NCBI GenBank assembly: GCA_014762585.1
Contig: JABURN010000145.1
Span: 1-7,657 of the forward strand
DNA from: Methylophaga sp.
Lineage (GTDB): Bacteria > Pseudomonadota > Gammaproteobacteria > Nitrosococcales > Methylophagaceae
DNA: 7,657 bases
Direction of reading: 5' to 3'
The notes beneath the pieces were generated by a model. It was given only the letters and a program-made list of their open reading frames with translations, was not told where the DNA came from and ran no database searches. The translations under genes and the position numbers were made by a program. Within the stretch, counting starts at the first letter, position 1. Every line of letters begins with the position of its first letter. Positions 1 through 7,587 of the stretch are shown here, piece by piece.

Positions 1-360
1 CACCAGCACATCCATCGGTTCACCGGCAAGGCGATCCAGCTCGACCACCGAGCCCTGGCTCAATTGCAGCAGGTTACGGATGCTGATACGGGTGCGGCCG
101 ATTTCCATTGAGATGGTGACCGGTATGTCCATGACCATGTCCAGATCCACATCTTTGCGCGGCTTGCCATCGTCATCCAGCTGAGCGACCGGGGCCGGGT
201 TGGCCTGCTGTTGTTTGGCCTCACTCTCGGCCTGTTCCTGCAGTGCCTCAGCCCAGGGATCATTGTCATCACCGCCGCCGGCCTCATCGCTCTGTTCTTC
301 CAGTGCGGCTGCCCATTCATCGGCCAATGCCTGATCTTTTTGTTGGGTATCATCACTCAT
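1..360 (-). CDS. fliN: Flagellar motor switch protein FliN, N-terminal 120 residues (runs off left edge)
   Basis: FliN is a cytoplasmic C-ring (switch complex) component that works with FliM and FliG in setting rotation direction and in flagellar export. The start is the ATG at 360-358, which overlaps the fliM stop as ATGA, so translational coupling is likely. The visible protein begins MSDDTQQKDQALADEWAAAL. Residues 1-70 are acidic, Gln/Ala-rich and probably flexible. The SpoA (surface presentation of antigens) core begins near residue 70 and contains DLDMVMDIPVTISMEIGRTR, then RNLLQLSQGSVVELDRLAGEPMDVLV at the window edge. This matches the E. coli FliN core almost word for word. The remaining C-terminus lies outside the window. 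The N-terminal stretch is odd: it carries the WAxALxEQ motif twice (W16 and W36), where E. coli FliN has it once. The family assignment is very secure. Confidence 0.96.
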   Translation of the reverse strand, partial: MSDDTQQKDQALADEWAAALEEQSDEAGGGDDNDPWAEALQEQAESEAKQQQANPAPVAQLDDDGKPRKDVDLDMVMDIPVTISMEIGRTRISIRNLLQLSQGSVVELDRLAGEPMDVLV

Positions 361-1379
361 TTTTTCTTACCTTTCTTCAACTGGTATGTCGGTGTCTGAT
401 CTTTGGGATGTTCAATCACTTCCTGAATTTTCAACGCCGCTTTTTCATCGTGCTCACCATAGCTGGCACGAAACATCGGCACATCTTCGACCATAGTCAC
501 CACATGCTTGGGCATATCAATAGGAATGATATCGCCCGGCTTGAGCTTGATAATCTGTTCCAGGCTCAAGGTGCTTTGTGCGAGGTTAGCCCACAGTTCC
601 ACCTCGGCAATCTTGATCTCTTCACGCAAGGCCTTGGCCCAGCGGCCATCGTCCATGGAGCGGTCACTCTGCAGACCGGTATCCAGCAGCTCACGAATCG
701 GCTCCAGCATTGAGTAGGGGAAGGTGACATGAACATCACCGCCGCCACCGTCGAGTTCAACATGGAAAGTCGAAATAACGACCACTTCACTGGGGCTGAC
801 AATATTGGCGAACTGCGGATTCACCTCATGGCTCACGAACTCAAAGTCGACTTCCATCACCGGTGACCAGGCTTCAGTCAGGTCACGGAAACACAGATTC
901 AGTACCATGTTAATGACGCGCAACTCGGTCGCGGTAAATTCGCGTCCTTCGATACGAGCCTGAAAGCGGCCTTCACCACCGAAATAGTTATCGAGGATGG
1001 TGAATACCAGTTTGGGTTCCAGCACAATCAGCCCGGTACCTCGCAGCGGATGCAGATGGACCAGGTTCAGACTGGTGGGCACGAACAGGGTATGCACATA
1101 CTCGGAGAACTTCATGACCTGCACGCCGCCGACGGAAATTTCTGCAGAACGGCGCAGCATGTTGAACAGGCTGATACGCAGATAACGGCCGAAACGCTCG
1201 TTAATCATTTCCAGGGTCGGCATGCGACCGCGGATAATGCGTTCCTCGTTGCCGAAGTCATACGGACGCGGTTTGCCGGTGTCCGGGTCGATGTTCGAAC
1301 TGGTTTCCAGTTCGCCGTCGCCCAGACCGTTCAGCAGCGCATCGACTTCGTCTTGTGAGAGTATGTCGTGGACAGCCAT
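357..1379 (-). CDS. fliM: Flagellar motor switch protein FliM
   Basis: FliM is the central C-ring protein that receives phosphorylated CheY and passes the switching signal to FliG. The 340 residues are close to the usual length (E. coli about 334). The N-terminal CheY-P-binding segment is intact as ILSQDEVDALL (residues 6-16), followed by a short acidic linker. The CheC-like middle domain spans roughly residues 40-235 and includes the FliG-contacting GGxG loop, here GGEG at 134-137. The C-terminal SpoA domain that pairs with FliN spans roughly residues 250-325 and includes LKPGDIIPIDMP. The tail is Lys-rich (KKGKKK). The ATG lies only 2 nt after the fliL stop with no clear Shine-Dalgarno sequence, and its TGA overlaps the fliN ATG. 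Both facts fit coupled translation inside one flagellar operon. I see no missing key element. Confidence 0.98.
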   Translation of the reverse strand: MAVHDILSQDEVDALLNGLGDGELETSSNIDPDTGKPRPYDFGNEERIIRGRMPTLEMINERFGRYLRISLFNMLRRSAEISVGGVQVMKFSEYVHTLFVPTSLNLVHLHPLRGTGLIVLEPKLVFTILDNYFGGEGRFQARIEGREFTATELRVINMVLNLCFRDLTEAWSPVMEVDFEFVSHEVNPQFANIVSPSEVVVISTFHVELDGGGGDVHVTFPYSMLEPIRELLDTGLQSDRSMDDGRWAKALREEIKIAEVELWANLAQSTLSLEQIIKLKPGDIIPIDMPKHVVTMVEDVPMFRASYGEHDEKAALKIQEVIEHPKDQTPTYQLKKGKKK

Positions 1380-1381
1380 GG

Positions 1382-1882
1382 TTATTGCATGAGGAAGCTG
1401 GTGAAATACACTGCTTCCAACTCATTCTCCAGTGATGTTTCGGATTTCAGAATCCGGTTAATCGTTTCCAGGCAGGCCTGTTGCAGTGCCTGGGTACCCT
1501 CGCTGGTCAGCAAGCCGTCATAATTTTGACTGTAGAGCAGCATCAGCAATTCGTGCTGGATAGCAGGCTGGTGGGTCTGAACCGCATCAATGACCGCCTG
1601 GCTACGTGCCATTACTTTCATTTTCACCTGCATATATCGTACCTGGCCTTCACTCTGTTCAGAGAAATTGACGATAAACGGCTCTTCAATGCTGTAGTAA
1701 ACCGGCGCCTGTTTAACCGCTTCGCTCTGTTCAGCCGGGTCCTTTTCACCGTTACCCATGAACATATAAAAGCCAAGCCCAATTACCGCAAGCAGCAAAA
1801 CGGCAATCACTATCACCAGGATTTTGGTGGTTTTACTGTTTTTTTCCTCAGCGACTTCAATATCGTCTTGTTTTTCAGCCAT
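1382..1882 (-). CDS. fliL: Flagellar basal body-associated protein FliL, membrane-anchored
   Basis: FliL is a single-pass inner-membrane protein at the flagellar basal body that associates with the MotA/B stator and supports torque or stator stability. The 166 residues have the standard layout. There is a charged cytoplasmic N-terminus (residues 1-20, DDIEVAEEKNSKTTK) and one transmembrane helix at about 21-42. A periplasmic linker leads into a stomatin/SPFH-like FliL domain at about 62-166. Family signatures visible are YYSIEEPFIVNF, RYMQVKMKV, QTHQPAIQHELL and the terminal VYFTSFLMQ. It sits directly upstream of fliM, the canonical place for fliL. The start is the ATG at 1882; only a weak GGA-type ribosome site precedes it. 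A second FliL-domain gene lies 48 nt upstream, so this copy is probably the conventional FliL of the pair. Confidence 0.95.
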   Translation of the reverse strand: MAEKQDDIEVAEEKNSKTTKILVIVIAVLLLAVIGLGFYMFMGNGEKDPAEQSEAVKQAPVYYSIEEPFIVNFSEQSEGQVRYMQVKMKVMARSQAVIDAVQTHQPAIQHELLMLLYSQNYDGLLTSEGTQALQQACLETINRILKSETSLENELEAVYFTSFLMQ

Positions 1883-1930
1883 GAACGCTATCCATTAAAG
1901 GTTTATTTTCAGCTAGCAAAGAGTATGCCG

Positions 1931-2341
1931 TTATTGCAGGATGAAGCGGGTGAAGTAAACCTGCTCCAGCGCGTCGTTACCGGTTTCTTCTGCCAGCAGG
2001 CTGCGGATTCTCTCCAGTGCCTGTTGTTGTAGAAGCTCACGACCGGCGACAGAGGTGATGGTGGCATAGCTTTGATCCGTGAACAGCAGCCGCAGTGAGT
2101 CCTGAATCATTGGCAGGTGGGTCTGTGCGCTCTGAATAATCTCGGGGTCATCGGACTTTAATGCGACCTTGATTTGCAGATAACGCATTTTGTCATCACT
2201 TTGTTTGAGAAAGTTGATGGTGAAGGGATCTTCAATCGCGAAATAAGGTGAAACCGCAGCTTCAGCCGATTCGGCTGCTTTCAGCGGCAAGGACAGCATC
2301 AGGCACAATGCGAGGCAGATAGAGATGAGGGGCTGAATCAT
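1931..2341 (-). CDS. FliL-like protein with N-terminal signal peptide, probably periplasmic
   Basis: This 136-residue protein shares the FliL domain of its downstream neighbour. The shared blocks are YFAIEDPFTINF (33-44), RYLQIKV (53-59), QTHLPMIQ (73-80) and the terminal VYFTRFILQ. It lacks the cytoplasmic tail and internal anchor of FliL. Instead it begins MIQPLISICLALCLMLSLPLKAAES, which looks like a Sec signal with probable cleavage near residues 22-23. The n-region has no Lys or Arg, so an uncleaved N-terminal anchor is possible. I see no lipobox. The ATG at 2341 is the only sensible start: an in-frame TAG lies 9 nt upstream, and GGGAG lies 11 nt upstream. It is the first gene of the minus-strand flagellar run, which supports a flagellar role, perhaps in the periplasm around the stator. 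The role is inferred; the family membership is well supported. Confidence 0.85.
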   Translation of the reverse strand: MIQPLISICLALCLMLSLPLKAAESAEAAVSPYFAIEDPFTINFLKQSDDKMRYLQIKVALKSDDPEIIQSAQTHLPMIQDSLRLLFTDQSYATITSVAGRELLQQQALERIRSLLAEETGNDALEQVYFTRFILQ

Positions 2342-2385
2342 TGCTTGCTATACTCCCGCTTTTGTTAAGAATGGAAATAATGCCG

Positions 2386-2412
2386 TTGATTATGACAAGC
2401 TTGGACTATAGG
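2386..2412 (+). promoter_or_regulatory. Possible promoter for psd
   Basis: TTGATT (2386-2391) and TATAGG (2407-2412) are separated by 15 nt, which is shorter than ideal, and both boxes are imperfect. They overlap the candidate minus-strand promoter of the flagellar genes, so the two transcripts would compete if both are real. The only reason to propose it is that psd needs a promoter in this 87-nt gap or inside the fliL-like gene. Low confidence. Confidence 0.22.
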
Positions 2413-2417
2413 TTAAA
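2389..2417 (-). promoter_or_regulatory. Possible sigma70-type promoter for the fliL-like gene and flagellar run
   Basis: Read on the minus strand, TTTAAC (2417-2412) and CATAAT (2394-2389) are separated by 17 nt, about 48 nt upstream of the ATG at 2341. The -10 matches the consensus in five of six positions and the -35 in three of six. I did not see a sigma54 (TGGCAC-N5-TTGC) or sigma28 flagellar promoter here. The flagellar genes may therefore be read mainly from a promoter I cannot recognise. Low confidence. Confidence 0.3.
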
Positions 2418-2421
2418 GGGG
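2415..2421 (+). promoter_or_regulatory. Ribosome binding site deciding the GTG start of psd
   Basis: AAAGGGG lies 7 nt before GTG at 2429 and is the best Shine-Dalgarno sequence in the gap. No in-frame ATG near this point has comparable support. The protein that follows aligns with the N-terminus of known Psd proteins (helical segment, then FxxFFxRPLR). The GTG is therefore preferred as the start. Confidence 0.7.
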
Positions 2422-2428
2422 ATAAGAC

Positions 2429-3313
2429 GTGGCTGACAGACCCGACACAAAAGAACGGCGCTGTAACTGGCTGGATCGTATCCTGACAGTACCGCAGTAT
2501 TTGTTGCCTCAGCATACGCTGTCGGTGCTGATGCATCGCCTGACGCAGAGCCGGGTGGGCTGGTTCAAAAATGCTTTTATTCGCTTCATCAGCTGGTGGT
2601 TTAAAGTAGATATCAGTGAGGCGGCGTCAGCGGACCTGCAAGATTACCCTAGTTTTAATGCGTTTTTTACCCGACCACTCAGGGCTGGTATTCGGCCTGT
2701 TGCTGAAGGGGATGATGTATTGGTTTCACCGGTCGATGGAGCAATCAGTCAACTGGGTCCGGTCACCGATGGACGCATTATTCAGGCCAAAGGACGTGAC
2801 TACACGGTGGAAGAATTACTGGCTGGCGATCAATCACTGGCGCAGGCATTCGCTGACGGTCAGTTTGCCACCATCTACCTCTCGCCGCGTGATTATCACC
2901 GTATTCATATGCCACTGACCGGTACCTTAACCAGCATGCGTTATGTGCCGGGCAAGCTGTTTTCAGTCAATCCTCGCACGGCGAGGGCTGTACCCCGACT
3001 GTTTGCTCGTAATGAGCGTGTTGTCACGGTATTTGATACTGAGTTCGGACCGCTGGTGCAGGTGCTGGTGGGAGCAATATTTGTCGGCAGTATGGAAACC
3101 GTCTGGGCCGGCCAGATCACTCCGCCTTACGGTGACGCGATAAAGGAATGGCGTTATGCTGATGAACAATCAATTCGTCTGACTAAGGGGGCGGAAATGG
3201 GGCGTTTCAATATGGGATCAACAGTGATTCTACTGCTCCCGCCTGGCATGAAAGCCTTCCAGTCTCAGTGGCAGGCGGGGGATATCATCAAACTCGGACA
3301 AGCCATGAATTAA
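2429..3313 (+). CDS. psd: Phosphatidylserine decarboxylase proenzyme
   Basis: Psd converts phosphatidylserine to phosphatidylethanolamine at the inner membrane, the last step of PE synthesis. The 294-residue proenzyme follows the E. coli type. A hydrophobic/amphipathic N-terminal part (about 15-60) leads to FNAFFTRPLR (76-85). The catalytic Asp is in SPVDGAIS (D103, equivalent to E. coli D90). The His motif is LSPRDYHRIHMP (H157/H160; H160 corresponds to E. coli H147). FARNERVV and FDTEFGPLVQVLVGA follow. The self-cleavage site is MGRFNMGSTVI: cleavage between G263 and S264 would give a beta chain and a short alpha chain whose Ser becomes the pyruvoyl group. The motif reads MGST rather than the common LGST, a conservative change. 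The C-terminus ends soon after the core, without the long acidic tail of the E. coli enzyme. The P-type ATPase gene begins 1 nt after its TAA. Confidence 0.97.
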   Translation: MADRPDTKERRCNWLDRILTVPQYLLPQHTLSVLMHRLTQSRVGWFKNAFIRFISWWFKVDISEAASADLQDYPSFNAFFTRPLRAGIRPVAEGDDVLVSPVDGAISQLGPVTDGRIIQAKGRDYTVEELLAGDQSLAQAFADGQFATIYLSPRDYHRIHMPLTGTLTSMRYVPGKLFSVNPRTARAVPRLFARNERVVTVFDTEFGPLVQVLVGAIFVGSMETVWAGQITPPYGDAIKEWRYADEQSIRLTKGAEMGRFNMGSTVILLLPPGMKAFQSQWQAGDIIKLGQAMN

Positions 3314-3314
3314 G

Positions 3315-6023
3315 ATGGCACATCCTCAGCCCCCACATGCCGATATAACGTCGTCCAGACAATTAGCCTGGCATGCAATGGATGTGGCTGAAGTCCTGCA
3401 GCGTCTGGATACTGATGAACAGGGCCTGTCGGCGGCGCAGGCTGACGAGCGCCTGTCCCGGTTCGGCCCTAACCGTCTGCCTGAGGGCGTTCGTCGCGGC
3501 CTGTGGCAGCGATTCCTGGCGCAGTGTAACAACGTACTTATCTATGTGCTGATTGCTGCTGCCATCATTGTTTTTCTGCTTGGTCACTGGGTGGATGGCA
3601 TCGTCATCACGGCGGTGGTGTTGATTAATGCCCTGATTGGCATGGTTCAGGAAGGTAAGGCGGAAGATGCGATTGCTGCGCTGGGTAAGATGCTCACCGC
3701 CAATGCCGTAGTCAAACGCGATAGCAGTAAAACCACTTTAAAAGCCGACCAGCTTGTGCCTGGCGACATTGTATTTCTGCAGGCGGGTGACAAGGTGCCG
3801 GCGGATTTGAGGCTGCTGAAAGCAAAAAACCTGCAACTGCAGGAAGCGGTATTGACCGGTGAGTCAATGCCGGTAGATAAAACCGCCGAGACGATGGCTG
3901 AATCCACACAACTTGCCGATCGCCAGTGCATGCTTTATTCCGGCACCCTGGTCACTTTCGGTCAGGCCTGCGGCGTAGTGGTCGCGACCGGGGCAGATAC
4001 CGAGTTGGGCCGAATCAGCAGCCTGCTTTCAGAAGTACAGGAAATTACCACGCCGCTGCTCAGGCAAATCGCCTTATTCAGTCGACAGCTCAGCATCATG
4101 ATCGTGCTGATTGCGGTGCTGACCATGCTGGTGGGTATCCTCGTTCATCAATTTTCCTTGAGCAGCATGTTCATGGCGGCGGTCAGTGTCGCTGTCGCGG
4201 CGATTCCGGAAGGTTTGCCAGCCATTATGACCATTACCCTCGCCATCGGCGTGCAGAAAATGGCGAGCAAAAAAGCCATCATCCGCAGTCTGCCGGCGGT
4301 GGAAACGCTGGGATCGGTCACTGTTATCTGCACCGATAAAACCGGCACCCTGACCCGCAATGAAATGACGGTCACCGAAATGCTGACCGCCGCCGGGCAG
4401 GATTATCAAGTTACTGGCAGTGGTTATGACCCGCATGGCGATGTTCGGCAGGGCGATAAAACGGTCGAGGTCGAATCAGAGTCAGCACTGCAACAGCTGA
4501 TTAGAGCTGGCCTGTTATGTAACGATGCCCGTCTGATAGACAAGGATGAGCGCTGGCAGTGTGAAGGCGACCCCACTGAAGGTGCGCTGCTCAGTCTGGC
4601 TGCCAAAGCCGGTTTTGAAAGCGATTATGAAGAAGAGGCGCAGCCCAGATTGGACGTGATTCCTTTCGAGTCAGTGCATCAATTCATGGCCACACTGCAT
4701 CATGATCATCAGGGCCGCCATTTCTGTTATCTCAAAGGTGCGCCGGAACGGGTGCTGGAAATGTGTCGCTATCAGCATCATGGAGATGAGCTGGATCTGG
4801 CGCACTGGCAGCAGCAGGTCAAGCAACTGGCATCTAAAGGTCAGCGCGTGCTGGCTTTGGCGAGCCTCGATTTTGAGGGGCAGAAGACCGAACTCGATTT
4901 TGATGATGTCCAGCAAGGGCTGACGCTGCTCGGGCTGGTAGCGATGATGGACCCGCCGCGGGAGGATGCAGTACAGGCAGTCAGACTGTGTCAGGATGCC
5001 GGCATTGAAATCAAAATGATCACGGGGGACCACAGTGATACCGCCGCCGCCATAGCAGAAAGAATGGGCATGACCTCAGCGGTCATCAGCGGCAGAGACA
5101 TTGAAGAACTGGATGACACTGCCTTACAACAGGTGGTCAGAGACAAGTCCGTGTTTGCCAGAGCGACGCCGGAGCACAAACTCAAACTGGTCAAAGCCCT
5201 GCAGGAGAATGACGAAGTGGTGGCGATGACCGGCGATGGCGTCAATGATGCGCCGGCATTGAAGCGTGCCGATATCGGCACGGCCATGGGCCGCAACGGC
5301 ACTGAAGTTGCCCGCGACGCTTCGGATATGGTGCTGGCAGATGATAATTTTGCTTCCATCGTGGATGCGGTCGAGGAAGGACGCACTGTTTACGATAACC
5401 TGACCAAGGCGATTCTGTTTATCCTGCCCACCAGTGCCGGCGAAGCGTTGATTATCATTGCTGCGATTGTGATGGGGGTCATGCTGCCGATAACGCCGGT
5501 GCAAATCCTCTGGGTTAATATGATAACTGCGGTCACTTTGGGACTGGCGCTGGCTTTTGAACCTGCCGAGCCAGGCCTCATGGCACGCAGGCCGCGGGCA
5601 AGGCAGACGCCCTTACTGACGATGGACCTTATCCGCCGTATCGTATTTGTGTCGGTGGTCATGATGCTGGGCAGCTTTGCCCTTTTTGTATTGCATATTG
5701 AGTCCGGCCACAGCCTGGAAGCCGCCCGTACCGTAACGGTGAACACACTGGTCATGTTTGAGGTGTTTTATCTGTTTAATACCCGCTTTCTGACCGCACC
5801 GGTGCTTAACAAGGCAGGCCTGCTGGGCAACCGGATTGCGCTGCTGGCGGTGGCGGTGTTGCTGGTCTTCCAGTTGGGCTTTACTTACCTGCCAGCCATG
5901 CATTTCCTGTTCGGCAGCGCCGCCATTGATGCGCATAGCTGGCTGCAAATCGTGCTGGTTGCCTCGGTTATATTGTGGCTGGTAGAGCTGGAAAAGTGGC
6001 TCAGGAGAAAACAACAGGCATAA
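3315..6023 (+). CDS. P2-type cation-transporting P-type ATPase (SERCA/PacL-like)
   Basis: This is an integral-membrane cation pump driven by ATP through a phospho-aspartate cycle. Its 902 residues hold the full architecture. The cation ATPase N-domain is at about 17-60 and M1-M2 at about 70-110. The actuator domain carries TGES (181-184), followed by M3-M4 (about 257-312) with PEGLP (298-302). The P-domain phosphorylation motif is DKTGTLT, with D341 the acceptor. The nucleotide domain has KGAPE (474-478), followed by [10 protein letters not shown] (568-577) and TGDGVNDAP (639-647). M5-M10 run from about 696 to 894. PEGLP and the six C-terminal helices place it in P2, not in the heavy-metal P1B class. 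By hand alignment to SERCA, E309, E771, N796, T799 and E908 are kept (E299, E710, N735, T738, E816), but D800 is Ala739 and N768 is Ser707. The ion is therefore uncertain; Ca2+ is only the default guess. There is no good Shine-Dalgarno sequence, so it probably relies on coupling to psd. Confidence 0.93.
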   Translation: MAHPQPPHADITSSRQLAWHAMDVAEVLQRLDTDEQGLSAAQADERLSRFGPNRLPEGVRRGLWQRFLAQCNNVLIYVLIAAAIIVFLLGHWVDGIVITAVVLINALIGMVQEGKAEDAIAALGKMLTANAVVKRDSSKTTLKADQLVPGDIVFLQAGDKVPADLRLLKAKNLQLQEAVLTGESMPVDKTAETMAESTQLADRQCMLYSGTLVTFGQACGVVVATGADTELGRISSLLSEVQEITTPLLRQIALFSRQLSIMIVLIAVLTMLVGILVHQFSLSSMFMAAVSVAVAAIPEGLPAIMTITLAIGVQKMASKKAIIRSLPAVETLGSVTVICTDKTGTLTRNEMTVTEMLTAAGQDYQVTGSGYDPHGDVRQGDKTVEVESESALQQLIRAGLLCNDARLIDKDERWQCEGDPTEGALLSLAAKAGFESDYEEEAQPRLDVIPFESVHQFMATLHHDHQGRHFCYLKGAPERVLEMCRYQHHGDELDLAHWQQQVKQLASKGQRVLALASLDFEGQKTELDFDDVQQGLTLLGLVAMMDPPREDAVQAVRLCQDAGIEIKMITGDHSDTAAAIAERMGMTSAVISGRDIEELDDTALQQVVRDKSVFARATPEHKLKLVKALQENDEVVAMTGDGVNDAPALKRADIGTAMGRNGTEVARDASDMVLADDNFASIVDAVEEGRTVYDNLTKAILFILPTSAGEALIIIAAIVMGVMLPITPVQILWVNMITAVTLGLALAFEPAEPGLMARRPRARQTPLLTMDLIRRIVFVSVVMMLGSFALFVLHIESGHSLEAARTVTVNTLVMFEVFYLFNTRFLTAPVLNKAGLLGNRIALLAVAVLLVFQLGFTYLPAMHFLFGSAAIDAHSWLQIVLVASVILWLVELEKWLRRKQQA

Positions 6024-6049
6024 AAAAGCCGGCGGTTAGCCGGCTTTTT
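6023..6049. terminator. Bidirectional Rho-independent terminator between the ATPase gene and zwf
   Basis: GCCGGC (6028-6033), loop GGTTA (6034-6038) and GCCGGC (6039-6044) form a perfect GC-rich stem. It is flanked by A6 (6022-6027) and T5 (6045-6049), which extend the stem and supply a U-tract on either strand. The A-run begins within the ATPase TAA stop codon. Transcripts from both convergent genes, the ATPase (plus) and zwf (minus, stop at 6069), would end here. Confidence 0.93.
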
Positions 6050-6068
6050 CGTTTCAGTCGGTTTGCAC

Positions 6069-7535
6069 TCAGACGTTATTACGCCAGACGTGACAGGAAT
6101 CATCCTGGATACGGCTGACTTCTTCCGGACCCCAGGTACCAGCCGGGTAGGTGTGAATAAAGTCTTTGTCCTTGGCCCATTTGTTGAGAACCGGATCCAC
6201 GACTTTCCAGGCCAGATTCACTTCATCCGAACGCAGGAACAAAGAACGGTCACCCTGAATCGCATCCAGAATCAACGCCTCATAGGCATCCAGACGGTGT
6301 TTGGTTTCGTCTGATTCGACGGTTTCCAGTGCCACGGTGTGGTTTTTCAGTTCCAGACCCGGTTGCTTGGCTTGCAGTTCGATCCGCAGGGTATTGTCCG
6401 GCTGCAGACCCATGACGATCCAGTTGGCGTGACTGTCACCTATCTTGGTGTCTTTAAACAGCTCCTGTGGCGGCTTCTTGAAGCGAATTGCAATCATCGC
6501 TTTGGATTCCGGCATGCATTTACCGGTACGCAGGTAGAACGGCACACCGCGCCAGCGCCAGTTGTCGATGTAAATCTTCATCGCCGCATAGGTTTCGGTA
6601 ACACTGTCATTCGGGACTTCTTCGTCTTCCAGGTAACCCGGTTCCGGCTTGCCGTTAACTTCACCGGCGGCATACTGGCCGCGGAAAGCATGCTGGTCGA
6701 CGATGTCTTCAGTGATAGGGCGGATGGCTTTCAGCACTTTCACCTTCTCATCGCGCAGCGACTCATCATCCAGATCGGCAGGCGGTTCCATCGCGACCAG
6801 TGCCATCACCTGCATCAGGTGGCTCTGGATCATGTCACGTAATGCACCGGAATCGTTGTAGTAGCCGGCACGGCCACCCACGCCCTGTTGTTCCGCGTGA
6901 GTAATCTGCACGTGATCGATGTAATTGCGGTTCCACAGCGGTTCCAGCAACAGGTTGGCAAAGCGGAACACAAAAATATTCTGAACCGTGCCTTTACCCA
7001 GGTAGTGATCGATGCGGTAAGTCTGTTCTTCGGTGAAGTTCTTGCGCAGCACGCCTTCCAGTTCTTCAGCACTTTTCTGGTCGAAACCGAAAGGTTTTTC
7101 AACCACCAGGTGACGCCAGCCGTCATCTTCCTTGTTCATGCCGACAGCGGCCAGCTGATCTCCTACAACACCGAACAGCGCCGGGCTGATAGAAAGATAG
7201 AAGACGATATTTTGTGGGAAACCGTTTTCCCTGGTGACCAGTTTTTTCAGTTCGTGGTAGCTGAACGCATCGTTGATGTCACACTTGAAGTAGTGAATAC
7301 GATCCAGGAACTTGTTCAAAGTCGTGTCATCAACACCGCCGCGTGCTTTGGGAGTAACAAACTCGACAACCTGTTGTTTCCAGTCTTCCTGTGCCGCTTC
7401 GCGACGACCCATGCAGATGATGCGGGTATCGTCGGTCAGTCTGTTTTCTGCATCGAGGTGATACAGAGCCGGTAACAATTTTTTCTTAGACAAGTCGCCG
7501 GTGGCGCCAAAAATAACAATTGTACAAGATTGCAT
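6069..7535 (-). CDS. zwf: Glucose-6-phosphate 1-dehydrogenase
   Basis: Zwf oxidises glucose 6-phosphate to 6-phosphogluconolactone with reduction of NADP+ (or NAD+). It is the entry to the oxidative pentose phosphate and Entner-Doudoroff routes and acts in the cytoplasm. The 488 residues are the usual bacterial length (about 485-495). The Rossmann nucleotide motif is [17 protein letters not shown] (9-25), followed by VVEKPFG (144-150). The substrate signature is RIDHYLGK (174-181). D176, H177, K181 and H239 correspond, with a shift of one, to D177, H178, K182 and catalytic H240 of the Leuconostoc enzyme; K339 in LRTGK matches its K343. The ATG at 7535-7533 has GGGAG 5 nt upstream. No pgl, edd, eda or gnd gene is next to it in the window, so it appears monocistronic. 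A TTGTACAA palindrome lies within codons 3-6. Confidence 0.98.
   Translation of the reverse strand: MQSCTIVIFGATGDLSKKKLLPALYHLDAENRLTDDTRIICMGRREAAQEDWKQQVVEFVTPKARGGVDDTTLNKFLDRIHYFKCDINDAFSYHELKKLVTRENGFPQNIVFYLSISPALFGVVGDQLAAVGMNKEDDGWRHLVVEKPFGFDQKSAEELEGVLRKNFTEEQTYRIDHYLGKGTVQNIFVFRFANLLLEPLWNRNYIDHVQITHAEQQGVGGRAGYYNDSGALRDMIQSHLMQVMALVAMEPPADLDDESLRDEKVKVLKAIRPITEDIVDQHAFRGQYAAGEVNGKPEPGYLEDEEVPNDSVTETYAAMKIYIDNWRWRGVPFYLRTGKCMPESKAMIAIRFKKPPQELFKDTKIGDSHANWIVMGLQPDNTLRIELQAKQPGLELKNHTVALETVESDETKHRLDAYEALILDAIQGDRSLFLRSDEVNLAWKVVDPVLNKWAKDKDFIHTYPAGTWGPEEVSRIQDDSCHVWRNNV
7518..7527. promoter_or_regulatory. Second copy of the AATTGTACAA element, inside the zwf start
   Basis: AATTGTACAA at 7518-7527 repeats ten of the twelve bases of the palindrome at 7588-7599, exactly 70 bp away. 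Its self-complementary core is TTGTACAA (7520-7527). It covers zwf codons 3-6 (Ser-Cys-Thr-Ile), so it could be coding coincidence, or a downstream operator half of a repression loop. The function is inferred only from repetition. Confidence 0.35.
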
Positions 7536-7575
7536 GATTTCTCCCGTTGCAGGCTATGTGTCAGCCTTGACCGTA

Positions 7576-7581
7576 TATAAT
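7576..7581 (+). promoter_or_regulatory. Consensus -10 box upstream of the gene starting at 7614
   Basis: TATAAT is a perfect -10 hexamer, 32 nt before the ATG at 7614. No good -35 lies at 16-18 nt spacing: TTGCAG at 7547 is too far (23 nt), and TTGACC at 7567 is too close. Transcription would start near 7588, at the edge of the palindrome. The weak -35 suggests regulated or activator-dependent use. The corresponding promoter for zwf on the opposite strand is not clear to me. Confidence 0.5.
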
Positions 7582-7587
7582 TTGCAG

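Noticed and set aside
1481..2032. 183-codon plus-strand frame opposite fliL and the start of the fliL-like region
   Set aside because: It spans two real minus-strand genes and their gap, has no ribosome site, and shows no family resemblance.
1931..2341. Lipoprotein reading of the FliL-like protein (Cys at residues 9 and 13)
   Set aside because: Neither Cys follows a proper lipobox, and both lie inside the hydrophobic core rather than at its end.
2342..2428. Sigma54 or sigma28 flagellar promoter upstream of the fliL-like gene
   Set aside because: I saw neither TGGCAC-N5-TTGC nor the sigma28 TAAA-N15-GCCGATAA pattern on the minus strand of the gap.
4074..4436. Minus-strand frame inside the ATPase gene
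   Set aside because: It overlaps the M3-M4 helices and phosphorylation motif of a clearly real ATPase. The His/Asp-rich translation is typical of an antisense shadow.
6888..7475. 195-codon open frame on the plus strand opposite zwf
   Set aside because: It lies wholly antisense to a complete, motif-verified Zwf and its translation has no recognisable domain. It is a shadow of codon bias in the real gene.
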